Shown in pieces: positions 44,576 to 51,964 of a stretch of DNA of 64,000 bases. How positions within the stretch are numbered: position 1 is the stretch's first letter; every line of letters starts with the position of its first letter. The position numbers and the translations under genes are program-made. Source of the DNA: JAWWPG01 sp038254365. Its GTDB lineage: Bacteria > Actinomycetota > Actinomycetes > Propionibacteriales > Nocardioidaceae. Location: the NCBI GenBank assembly GCA_038254365.1, contig JBBSGI010000005.1, positions 1 to 64,000 on the forward strand, written 5' to 3'. A model generated the notes under the pieces. The model saw only the letters and a list, made by a program, of their open reading frames with translations. It did no database searches and was not told where the DNA came from.

Positions 44576-45640
44576 ATGGAATGGAGCACCGACGTCGGGC
44601 AGGCGGACTGGATCCGGGCGCGGCTGTCTCCTTTCGACTCGGGCGTCGTCACCTCCGTGGTGCCCACCGGCTTCGAAGCGTACGCCCGCGTCCTCCACCC
44701 GGCCGCACGGGACGAGGGCGAGGAACAGGTACCGGTGCCCTGGTCGGACATCGCCTCGTGGAGCGGGCTGCCGCTGCTGCTCCACTCGCAGTTCCCGGAC
44801 ATCGCCCTGCCCGAACACCCGCCTCCGGGACCTGCCCCCTTCGACGCCGGCCCGCAGGAGGGCACCCTCGCAACGCCGTACGCCACCGCGCTGGTCGATA
44901 TTCTGGCGGCGGGTTCCCACGCCCGGCCGTGGTGGTTCTGCGTATGGGAGGGATTCGGGTGGGACACCTCGGTCATGGGCTGGGCACTCACGGACGAGGA
45001 TGCGGGGGAGTTCCCGCTCCGTTACCGCGACGCGACTGCCCCGATCCCCGCCGAGCTCGAGGCGCTCCGCGTCGAGGTGGAAGCATTTCGGCCGAAGGAC
45101 CCCGTGCCGCCCGACGTGCGCAACGGGCCGCGGGTGCGGCTGCCCCACCGGGACCATCTGTTCTACCGGGGCGACCCCCGCGACGCGCTCGCCTTCGTGG
45201 CCCACCAGCACCAGACCGCCAACCTGTGGTGGCCGTCCGACCGCTCCTGGTGCGTGGCCACCGAGATCGACCTGGCATGGACCTACGTCGGCGGCCGCGA
45301 GCGGATCGTCACCGCGGTCATCTCCGATCCCCGGCTCGAGGCGCTCCGGGTTCCGCCCGACCTCAGTCACTGGTGGGCGGTTCCAGCCTGGGTGACCGCC
45401 CGCGCCGAGCAGGCGGCACGGGAGATCCGGCGAGACGGTCATGCCGTCTTGGAGACGCCGTATGGAAGCCTGCGTGCCGCGGTGGCAACCGACCAGTTGG
45501 GGCAATGGCGGCTCAGGATTGCGCGCGGGGCGGATGGCACCCTGAGCACCGGGTCCTCGTCGACGTACTCACAGCGGCCGCCCGCGCACGACGAGCTGGT
45601 CCGCAGGCTCTCTCGCTCGGTGACGGAGCTGGTGCCGTAG
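44576..45640 (+). CDS. Conserved hypothetical protein
   Basis: A 354-residue soluble-looking protein with no signal peptide, membrane helix or motif I recognise. It is rich in Trp, Pro and Arg (for example HARPWWFCVWEGFGWD and QTANLWWPSDRSWCVATEID). ATG 44576 is preceded by a GAGGAT hexamer 6 nt upstream, a possible leaderless -10. It lies between the ABC exporter and a MarR gene on the same strand, 18 bp before the latter. Confidence 0.65.
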   Translation: MEWSTDVGQADWIRARLSPFDSGVVTSVVPTGFEAYARVLHPAARDEGEEQVPVPWSDIASWSGLPLLLHSQFPDIALPEHPPPGPAPFDAGPQEGTLATPYATALVDILAAGSHARPWWFCVWEGFGWDTSVMGWALTDEDAGEFPLRYRDATAPIPAELEALRVEVEAFRPKDPVPPDVRNGPRVRLPHRDHLFYRGDPRDALAFVAHQHQTANLWWPSDRSWCVATEIDLAWTYVGGRERIVTAVISDPRLEALRVPPDLSHWWAVPAWVTARAEQAAREIRRDGHAVLETPYGSLRAAVATDQLGQWRLRIARGADGTLSTGSSSTYSQRPPAHDELVRRLSRSVTELVP

Positions 45641-45646
45641 GGCCGA

Positions 45647-45652
45647 TAGGGT
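45647..45652 (+). promoter_or_regulatory. -10-like hexamer 6 nt before the MarR start
   Basis: TAGGGT ends 6 nt before ATG 45659, the spacing expected for a leaderless transcript. No good -35 is visible. Confidence 0.45.
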
Positions 45653-45658
45653 CAGCTC

Positions 45659-46165
45659 ATGGCTCGTCGCGAGCCGCTGCCGTTCGACCCCATCGACGAG
45701 GCAGCGCGGCAGTGGTCGTTGCGATGGGGCGCGGTCGACGGCATGCGGGCGGTCACCAGCCTGATGCGCGCCCAGCAGCTCGTGCTGAGCGAGCTCGACG
45801 AGCTGCTCCGCGAGCACGGGTTGACCTTCGCCCGGTACGAAGCTCTCGTGCTGCTCACGTTCTCCCGCCGCGGCTCGCTGCCGCTGGGGAAGATGGGGGA
45901 GCGCCTGCAGGTCCATCCGACCTCGGTCACGTCGATCGTCCGCCGGCTTGAGGCGGCGGACCTGGTCAGCCGTCGTGACCACCCGACGGACCGTCGCACC
46001 GTGCTTGCCGAGATCACCGACTTGGGCCGGGAGCGGGTCGCCGCTGCGACCGAGGCGCTGGTGGCAGCGCACTTCGGCCTCGGCAGCCTCGGTGCGGTGG
46101 AGCTGCAGGCGATCTTCGACGTGCTGAGACCCGTGCGGCTAGCGGCGGGCGACTTCACAAAGTGA
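45659..46165 (+). CDS. MarR-family transcriptional regulator
   Basis: A 168-residue winged-helix protein. The recognition region is LPLGKMGERLQVHPTSVTSIVRRLEAADLVSRR, and the wing is DHPTDRRTVLAEITD, a textbook MarR pattern. It is followed by icmA with a near-perfect palindrome in front, so it is a candidate regulator of that mutase, perhaps responding to an acyl-CoA. From memory, a MarR gene also lies near icmA in S. coelicolor. Confidence 0.9.
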   Translation: MARREPLPFDPIDEAARQWSLRWGAVDGMRAVTSLMRAQQLVLSELDELLREHGLTFARYEALVLLTFSRRGSLPLGKMGERLQVHPTSVTSIVRRLEAADLVSRRDHPTDRRTVLAEITDLGRERVAAATEALVAAHFGLGSLGAVELQAIFDVLRPVRLAAGDFTK

Positions 46166-46363
46166 CCACGCCCTGGTGCGGTCTGCCTCTAGCTGGGTTT
46201 CCAACAAGCAGCGATGACGGTAGGCGACCAGGTCGGTTGCAGGTCTCGCGTCCGCCGCTGGTCACGGGCTGCAGGTCACGATCTGAGGCTGTTGGGCCGG
46301 CTGATGCGAGATGGAGAGTCTCGGGTTGGGTCTGAGGGGCCGGTCGGGTTACGCTTGGGCAGC

Positions 46364-46387
46364 AAGTAGTTGGACGTCCTACTACTT
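46364..46387. promoter_or_regulatory. 24-bp palindrome in front of icmA
   Basis: Arms AAGTAGTT and TACTACTT flank the palindromic core GGACGTCC; 22 of 24 positions are symmetric. It ends 19 bp before the icmA ATG, where a bound repressor would block transcription or initiation. The rest of the 241-bp gap after the MarR gene shows no other clear element. The binding protein is unknown; the MarR product or a TetR-type acyl-CoA sensor is possible. Confidence 0.65.
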
Positions 46388-46406
46388 TGGCACTCTGGAG
46401 GCGACC

Positions 46407-48113
46407 ATGGCGGACCACGACAACGACACCGACAGCGACCGGGGCCGGCGGCGCTGGGAGCAGCGTTACGCGGCATCGCACGTCCGTGATGTCGACTTCA
46501 CCACGCTGTCGGGCGTCGAGGTGGACCCCGTCTACGGGCCGGAGCCTGGAGCCACCCAGCCCGGCTTCGAGCGGATCGGCTGGCCGGGGGAGTACCCCTT
46601 CACCCGCGGCCTGTACCCAACGGGCTACCGCGGTCGCAGCTGGACGATCCGCCAGTTCGCCGGGTTCGGCAACGCGGCTCAGACCAACGAGCGCTACAAG
46701 TTGATCCTCGGTCACGGCGGAGGGGGACTCTCGGTGGCGTTCGACATGCCGACCCTGATGGGACGTGACAGCGACGACCCGCAGTCACTGGGCGAGGTCG
46801 GCCACTGCGGCGTGGCGATCGACACCGCCGTGGATATGGAGGCGCTGTTCGCGGAGATCCCGCTCGAGGACGTGACCACCTCGATGACGATCTCCGGCCC
46901 CGCGGTCCCGGTCTTCTGTATGTACCTGGTCGCCGCGGAGCGTCAGGGTGCAGACATCGCCAAGCTCAACGGCACCCTGCAGACCGACATCTTCAAGGAG
47001 TACATCGCGCAGAAGGAGTGGCTGTTCCCACCCGCACCGCACCTGCGTCTCATCGGCGACCTGATGGAATATTGCGCGGCCCAGATCCCCGACTACAAGC
47101 CGCTGAGCGTCTCCGGCTACCACATCCGGGAGGCCGGTTCGACGGCCGCCCAGGAGCTGGCCTTCACGTTGGTCGATGGCTTCGGGTACGTCGAGCTGGG
47201 GCTGTCGCGCGGCCTCGACGTGGACGTCTTCGCGCCGGGCCTGTCGTTCTTCTTCGACGCCCACGTCGACTTCTTCGAGGAGATCGCCAAGTTCCGCGCC
47301 GCCCGCCGCATCTGGGCCCGTTGGATGCGCGACGTCTATGGCGCGGAGACCGAGCGGGCGCAGTGGCTCCGGTTCCACACCCAGACGGCCGGGGTCTCGC
47401 TCACGGCTCAGCAGCCGTACAACAACGTGGTGCGGACCGCCGTCGAGGCCCTCGCCGCCGTGCTTGGTGGCACCAACTCGCTGCACACCAACGCCCTCGA
47501 CGAGACGCTCGCCCTGCCGACCGAGCAAGCGGCCGAGATCGCGCTCCGCACCCAGCAGGTGCTGATGGAAGAGACCGGCGTCGTCAACGTCGCCGACCCG
47601 CTCGGCGGGTCGTGGTACGTCGAGGCGCTGACCGACCGGCTCGAGGCCGAAGCGGAGGCGATCTTCGCCAAGGTGAGGGAGATGGGCGGAGGAGACGAGC
47701 GCAAACACGAGATCGGGCCGATGACGAGCGGCATCCTGCGCGGGATCGAGGACGGCTGGTTCATGTCCGAGATCGCCGAGGCGGCCTTCCAGTACCAGCG
47801 TGGCCTGGAGAAGGGTGACAAGCGGGTCGTCGGCGTCAACTGCCACACCGCCTCGGTTTCCCACGACCTGGAGATCATGCGGGTCTCCCACGAGGTCGAG
47901 CTGGACCAGGTGCGCGACCTGGCTGAGCGGCGGCACGGCCGCGACCAAGAGGCGGTCGACGAGGCCCTCGGCAGGCTACTCGAGGCGGCACGGTCGAGCG
48001 ACAACATGATCCCGGCAATGCTCGACGCCGCCCGTGCGGAGGCGACGCTGGGCGAGATCTGTGATGCCCTGCGTGCCGAGTGGGGCGAGTACCGGGAGCC
48101 GGCCCGCTTCTAG
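46407..48113 (+). CDS. icmA: Acyl-CoA mutase large subunit, isobutyryl-CoA mutase type (IcmA-like)
   Basis: A 568-residue TIM-barrel subunit of a B12-dependent acyl-CoA mutase lacking a C-terminal B12 domain, as in IcmA. Two substrate-defining residues are of the isobutyryl-CoA type: F84 in IRQFAGFG (Tyr in methylmalonyl-CoA mutase) and Q201 in KEYIAQKEWLFPP (Arg in methylmalonyl-CoA mutase). It should interconvert isobutyryl-CoA and n-butyryl-CoA, linking valine breakdown to the C4-CoA pool used by Ccr. A separate small B12 subunit (IcmB) is needed and is not in this window. TCTGGAGGCG precedes the ATG. Confidence 0.9.
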   Translation: MADHDNDTDSDRGRRRWEQRYAASHVRDVDFTTLSGVEVDPVYGPEPGATQPGFERIGWPGEYPFTRGLYPTGYRGRSWTIRQFAGFGNAAQTNERYKLILGHGGGGLSVAFDMPTLMGRDSDDPQSLGEVGHCGVAIDTAVDMEALFAEIPLEDVTTSMTISGPAVPVFCMYLVAAERQGADIAKLNGTLQTDIFKEYIAQKEWLFPPAPHLRLIGDLMEYCAAQIPDYKPLSVSGYHIREAGSTAAQELAFTLVDGFGYVELGLSRGLDVDVFAPGLSFFFDAHVDFFEEIAKFRAARRIWARWMRDVYGAETERAQWLRFHTQTAGVSLTAQQPYNNVVRTAVEALAAVLGGTNSLHTNALDETLALPTEQAAEIALRTQQVLMEETGVVNVADPLGGSWYVEALTDRLEAEAEAIFAKVREMGGGDERKHEIGPMTSGILRGIEDGWFMSEIAEAAFQYQRGLEKGDKRVVGVNCHTASVSHDLEIMRVSHEVELDQVRDLAERRHGRDQEAVDEALGRLLEAARSSDNMIPAMLDAARAEATLGEICDALRAEWGEYREPARF

Positions 48114-48201
48114 TCTCCGCCCGGAGGGCTAAAAACCGGTTGTCCTGGGCGCATCGCGTCTGGTGCACTCGGGACCACAGTCGTCGATGAAGGAGCAGGG
48201 C

Positions 48202-48300
48202 ATGCGAGCAGCATTCATGTGCACGGTCAGGGTTATCCACCTCTCCGAAGGACATGACGCTCGATGCGAACGCTCAACCTGGGAATCGTCGCGCATGTAA
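48202..48300 (+). CDS. Candidate leader ORF overlapping the TetM-like gene
   Basis: An ATG at 48202 (with another in frame at 48187) opens a 32-codon frame starting MRAAFMCTVRVIHLSEGHD that ends at TAA 48298-48300, inside the GTPase gene in another frame. AAGGAGCAGGGC precedes it. Ribosomal-protection and other ribosome-targeting resistance genes are often controlled by translated leaders, so it could be regulatory, but chance cannot be excluded. Confidence 0.3.
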   Translation: MRAAFMCTVRVIHLSEGHDARCERSTWESSRM

Positions 48301-50243
48301 ACGCGGGCAAGACCAGCCTGACCGAGCGGCTCCTCTACGCCGCCGGAGTCATCGACGAGGTCGGCAGCGTCGACGACGGGACCACCCAAGCCGACACGCT
48401 GGCGCTCGAGCGACGGCGCGGCATCACGATCAAGTCGGCGGTGGTGTCGTTCGTCGTCGGCGATGTCACAGTCAACCTCATCGACACCCCCGGACACCCC
48501 GACTTCATCGCCGAGGTCGAACGGGTGCTCAGCGTGCTCGATGGCGCGGTACTCGTGGTCTCCGCGGTCGAGGGGGTGCAGCCGCAGACCCGCATCCTGA
48601 GCCGGGCCCTGCAGCGGCGGGGCGTCCCGATGCTAGTCTTCGTCAACAAGCTCGACCGGGTCGGTGCCGACGATGCGAGGGTGCTTCACGACCTGGCCGG
48701 GACGCTCGGGCTCGCGCCGATCGCGCTGGCCTCGACCAGCCGTCTCGGCACCCGGCAGGCTTCGGCTGCGCCGTACGACGACGATGACCCGGCCTTCAGG
48801 ACGCGGCTGCTCGACCTCCTCGCGGAGCACGACGACGCATTGTTGGCCAGCTATCTGGCTCACCCGGCTGAGATCACGTACGCGCGACTGCGGGCAGAGC
48901 TGGGTAGCCTGACCGGACGGGCCCGCGTGCACCCGGTTCTGCTGGGCTCAGCGATCACCGGCGCCGGTGTCGACTCGTTGCTCGAGGCGCTGGTCGAGCT
49001 GCTGCCGGCTCGACACGGGAACCTCGATGCGCCCGTGGCCGGAACCGTCTTCAAGGTGGAACGCGGACCGGCGGGCGAAAAGGTCAGCTTCGTCCGGATG
49101 CGCTCGGGGATATTGAAGACCCGCGACTGGATGCAGGTCGTCAGTGGGGGTATCCGGGATGCAGACGCGGATGCCGGTACTGAGCATCGGGTGACGGCGA
49201 TTAGGGTGTTCGAGCAGGGCTCCGCGGTGCCCCGCGGGTCAGTGTCCGCTGGCCAGATCGCGAAGGTCTGGGGACTCGGAGGCGCCACCGTCGGGGCGTC
49301 CCTCGGTGTGCCGCCGGCGACTCGGGAGGAGTTCCGGTTCGCGCCGCCCACCCTGGAGACCGTCGTGACCGCGAGCAGACCTGGAGACCGGCGAGCCCTC
49401 CACCTGGCGCTCAGCCAGCTGGCCGAGCAGGACCCGCTGATCAACCTCCGCTCGAACCACGACGGCGATGAGACCGCGCTCTCCCTCTACGGCGAGGTAC
49501 AGAAGGAGGTCATCGGCGAGACGTTGCTGGCCGACTTCGGTGTCGCGGTGGAGTTCCGCGAGTCCACGACGATCTGCATCGAGCGGCCCGTCAACCCGGG
49601 TGAGGCGATGGAGCCGATCCCGTCGGGCCGGTCGGCCGAGCACCCGCTGCTGGCCGGGCTGGGACTCTGCCTCGAGCCACTCCCGGTCGGCTCCGGGGTC
49701 GAGTTCGGGCTCCAGATCGAGCGCGGCTCCCTGCCTCGGGCGTTTCTCACGGCTGTCGAGGAGTCCGTGCCGACGGGTCTGAGCCACGGCCTGGCCGGCT
49801 GGCAGGTCACCGACTGCCGGGTGAGCATCACCGACTCGCACTACTGGGCGCGACAGAGCCACGCTCACGGCACGTTCGACCGAAGCATGTCCACGACGGC
49901 CGACGACTTTCGCAGCCTCACGCCGATCGTACTGAGGAGGGCGCTGCGTCGGGCCGGGACCGTCGTATGCGAGCCCATGCACCGGTTTCGCCTCGAGATC
50001 CCGTCGGACCTGGTGGGGTCGCTGCTCCCCGTGCTCACCAGGCTCGGGGCCGAACCGCGGCAACCCGAGCCGCGCGGGACGTCGTACCGGATCGCCGGCG
50101 ACATTCCGGCGGCTGCCGTGCACGCCCTGCACCAGCAGCTGCCGACGCTCACCCGCGGTGACGGCGTGCTGGAGTGCGTCTTCGACCATTACCGCCCGGT
50201 CCACGGCACGGTCCCGACCCGCCCTCGCGGTTCACTACGATGA
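48264..50243 (+). CDS. TetM/OtrA-like ribosomal protection GTPase
   Basis: A 659-residue EF-G-like GTPase of the tetracycline ribosomal-protection family. G1 is AHVNAGKTS (most relatives have AHVDAGKT), G3 is DTPGHPDF and G4 is NKLD, followed by translocation-factor domains II-V. The N-terminus closely follows Streptomyces OtrA (NLGIVAH...TSLTERLL, EVGSVDDGTTQAD). These proteins dislodge tetracyclines from the ribosome or act as house-keeping translation factors; resistance is not shown by sequence alone. The 150-bp gap before it carries the candidate leader ORF. Confidence 0.88.
   Translation: MRTLNLGIVAHVNAGKTSLTERLLYAAGVIDEVGSVDDGTTQADTLALERRRGITIKSAVVSFVVGDVTVNLIDTPGHPDFIAEVERVLSVLDGAVLVVSAVEGVQPQTRILSRALQRRGVPMLVFVNKLDRVGADDARVLHDLAGTLGLAPIALASTSRLGTRQASAAPYDDDDPAFRTRLLDLLAEHDDALLASYLAHPAEITYARLRAELGSLTGRARVHPVLLGSAITGAGVDSLLEALVELLPARHGNLDAPVAGTVFKVERGPAGEKVSFVRMRSGILKTRDWMQVVSGGIRDADADAGTEHRVTAIRVFEQGSAVPRGSVSAGQIAKVWGLGGATVGASLGVPPATREEFRFAPPTLETVVTASRPGDRRALHLALSQLAEQDPLINLRSNHDGDETALSLYGEVQKEVIGETLLADFGVAVEFRESTTICIERPVNPGEAMEPIPSGRSAEHPLLAGLGLCLEPLPVGSGVEFGLQIERGSLPRAFLTAVEESVPTGLSHGLAGWQVTDCRVSITDSHYWARQSHAHGTFDRSMSTTADDFRSLTPIVLRRALRRAGTVVCEPMHRFRLEIPSDLVGSLLPVLTRLGAEPRQPEPRGTSYRIAGDIPAAAVHALHQQLPTLTRGDGVLECVFDHYRPVHGTVPTRPRGSLR
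50236..50241 (+). promoter_or_regulatory. -10-like hexamer 6 nt before the CnoX-like start
   Basis: TACGAT ends 6 nt before ATG 50248 and overlaps the end of the upstream gene. This suggests a leaderless transcript of its own; no -35 is clear. Confidence 0.4.
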
Positions 50244-50247
50244 GGGC

Positions 50248-51153
50248 ATGACGACACCGCAGTTCTCGCGGCCGGGTGCGGTCGACCTTTCCGCGTTCCG
50301 CCCCACGACGGCGCGGCCCGCCGCAGCCGGCACCGGGTCCTTCGTGGTGGAGGTCGTGGGTGAGGAGTCCCTCGGCGCCGAGGTCGTCGACCGCTCGATG
50401 TCGGTGGTGGTGCTGCTAAGCGTCTGGGCGCCCGACGTCCCCGAGTCGGTGCAGATCAACGAGACCCTCACCAGGTTGGCGGGCGAGTTCGGCGGCCGCT
50501 TCGTGCTTGCGACGCTGGACGCCCAGGCGAACGCCGCGCTTGTCTCGGCGATCGGTATCCCGAGCGTGCCCCTGGTCGCGGCCGCACTCCGTGGCCAGCT
50601 CGCCCCCCTTTTCCAGGAGCCACTGCCCGAGGCGGAGATGCGCGCGGTCATCCAGCAGATCCTGCAGGCGGCCGCAGCCAACGGCATTACGGGGACGGCG
50701 GAGCCGACGGAGCCACCGGTCGACGAGGCGGTGGAAGAACCTCCGTCAAGATTCCCCGACGCCGAGGACGCCCTGCTGCGGGGAGACCTCGACGAGGCGA
50801 TCTCGCAATACGAGGCGGCGCTGGCGAGGTTTCCGGCCGACCTCGAGGCAGCCGAGGGCCTGAGCCGGGCCCGGCTGATGAAGCGGACGGACGGGGTGGA
50901 CCAGGCGGCGGCCCGTGCGGCGGCAGCGGGGGCGCCCGACGAGGTCGACGCGCAGACCTTGGTTGCCGACCTCGACCTGCTGGGCGGCAACGTCGACGAC
51001 GCGTTCACCCGGCTGCTCGACCTGGTCCGACGTACCAGCGAAACCGACCGCGACGCAGCGCGGCGGCACCTGCTGGACCTGTTTGCGATCGTTGGCGACG
51101 CCGATCCCCGAGTCGGCAAGGCCCGCCGGGCTCTTACCGCGGCGCTCTTCTGA
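50248..51153 (+). CDS. CnoX/YbbN-like thioredoxin-TPR co-chaperone
   Basis: A 301-residue protein with an N-terminal thioredoxin fold (about residues 30-140, VVVLLSVWAPDVPES where thioredoxins have WCxxC, so no redox cysteines) and a C-terminal tetratricopeptide region (ALLRGDLDEAISQYEAALARFPADLEAAEG). This matches CnoX/YbbN, which protects proteins from oxidative aggregation and hands them to chaperonins. Actinobacterial members often lack the cysteines. It starts 4 bp after the GTPase stop. Confidence 0.85.
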   Translation: MTTPQFSRPGAVDLSAFRPTTARPAAAGTGSFVVEVVGEESLGAEVVDRSMSVVVLLSVWAPDVPESVQINETLTRLAGEFGGRFVLATLDAQANAALVSAIGIPSVPLVAAALRGQLAPLFQEPLPEAEMRAVIQQILQAAAANGITGTAEPTEPPVDEAVEEPPSRFPDAEDALLRGDLDEAISQYEAALARFPADLEAAEGLSRARLMKRTDGVDQAAARAAAAGAPDEVDAQTLVADLDLLGGNVDDAFTRLLDLVRRTSETDRDAARRHLLDLFAIVGDADPRVGKARRALTAALF

Positions 51154-51154
51154 G

Positions 51155-51964
51155 ACGGCCAGCACTGGCTCCGAGCGCCGCTTCACCGGCTCCATCCCCG
51201 ACATCTACGACGAGCTCAAGGGTCCGGTGTTCTTCCAGCCCTATGCGGAGGACACGGCGTCGCGGATGGCCCGGCCGATCCCTCACCAGGTTCTGGAGGT
51301 TGCTGCCGGCACCGGCATCCTCCCCCGCGCGATCGTGAGCAGTGTCCGTCGGCGCAAGTTCTCGCCACCGACCTCAAGCAGCCCATGTTGGACCGTGCGG
51401 CGTCACTCCTCTCGCACCCGGCAGTCACCTGGCAGCAGGCCGACGCGATGGCGCTCCCGGTCGAAGACGGCTCGTGCGACGTCGTAGCGTGCCAGTTCGG
51501 GGTGATGTTTTCCCCGACCGCCGGGTCGCCTTCCGGGAGGCCCGCAGGGCGCTCACGCAGCAGGGGCACTTCCTCTTCACCAGCTGGGACAGCGTGGAGG
51601 CGAACCCGACCGACGCGGCGACCAGGGATGCCATGACGAGGTTTTTCCCGACGACCCGCCGACGTTTCTGGAGCGGACTCCGCACGGGTACCACGACGTG
51701 GACGTGATCCGCAGGGATCTGGAGGCGGCTGGTTTCACCGATGTGCAGATCGAGACGCTGGCGCTGGTCGGTGCGCCGCGACCCGCCCTGGACATCGCCC
51801 GTGCCCTCTGCACGGGCACGTCATTGCGGTTCGAGATCGAGGCCCGAGCCGCCGACCGGCTCGACCTCGCGGTCGACACGGCCGCCCGACTCATCGCGGA
51901 GCGGCTCGGCGACGATGACGTGGCCGCGCCGCTGAGCGCCCACGTGGTCAGCGCCCGCCGCTGA
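51155..51964 (+). pseudogene. Class I SAM methyltransferase with three frameshifts
   Basis: Four segments in successive frames make one methyltransferase. Motif I VLEVAAGTGILPRAI (to about 51335); LKQPMLDRAA...CDVVACQFGVMF (to about 51510); FPDRRVAFREARRALTQQGH to FFP (about 51645); then DVIRRDLEAAGFTDVQIETL to the TGA at 51964. Each shift is equivalent to one lost base, and the last two fall in TTTTCCCC and TTTTTCCC tracts. No start codon is visible. Its 3' end overlaps glgB on the other strand by 17 bp. True decay or base-calling error are both possible. Confidence 0.75.

Noticed and set aside
48264..50243. Calling the TetM/OtrA-like gene a proven tetracycline-resistance determinant
   Set aside because: Family membership is clear, but the G1 variant (AHVNAGKTS) and the non-mobile context leave a house-keeping or other ribosome role equally possible.
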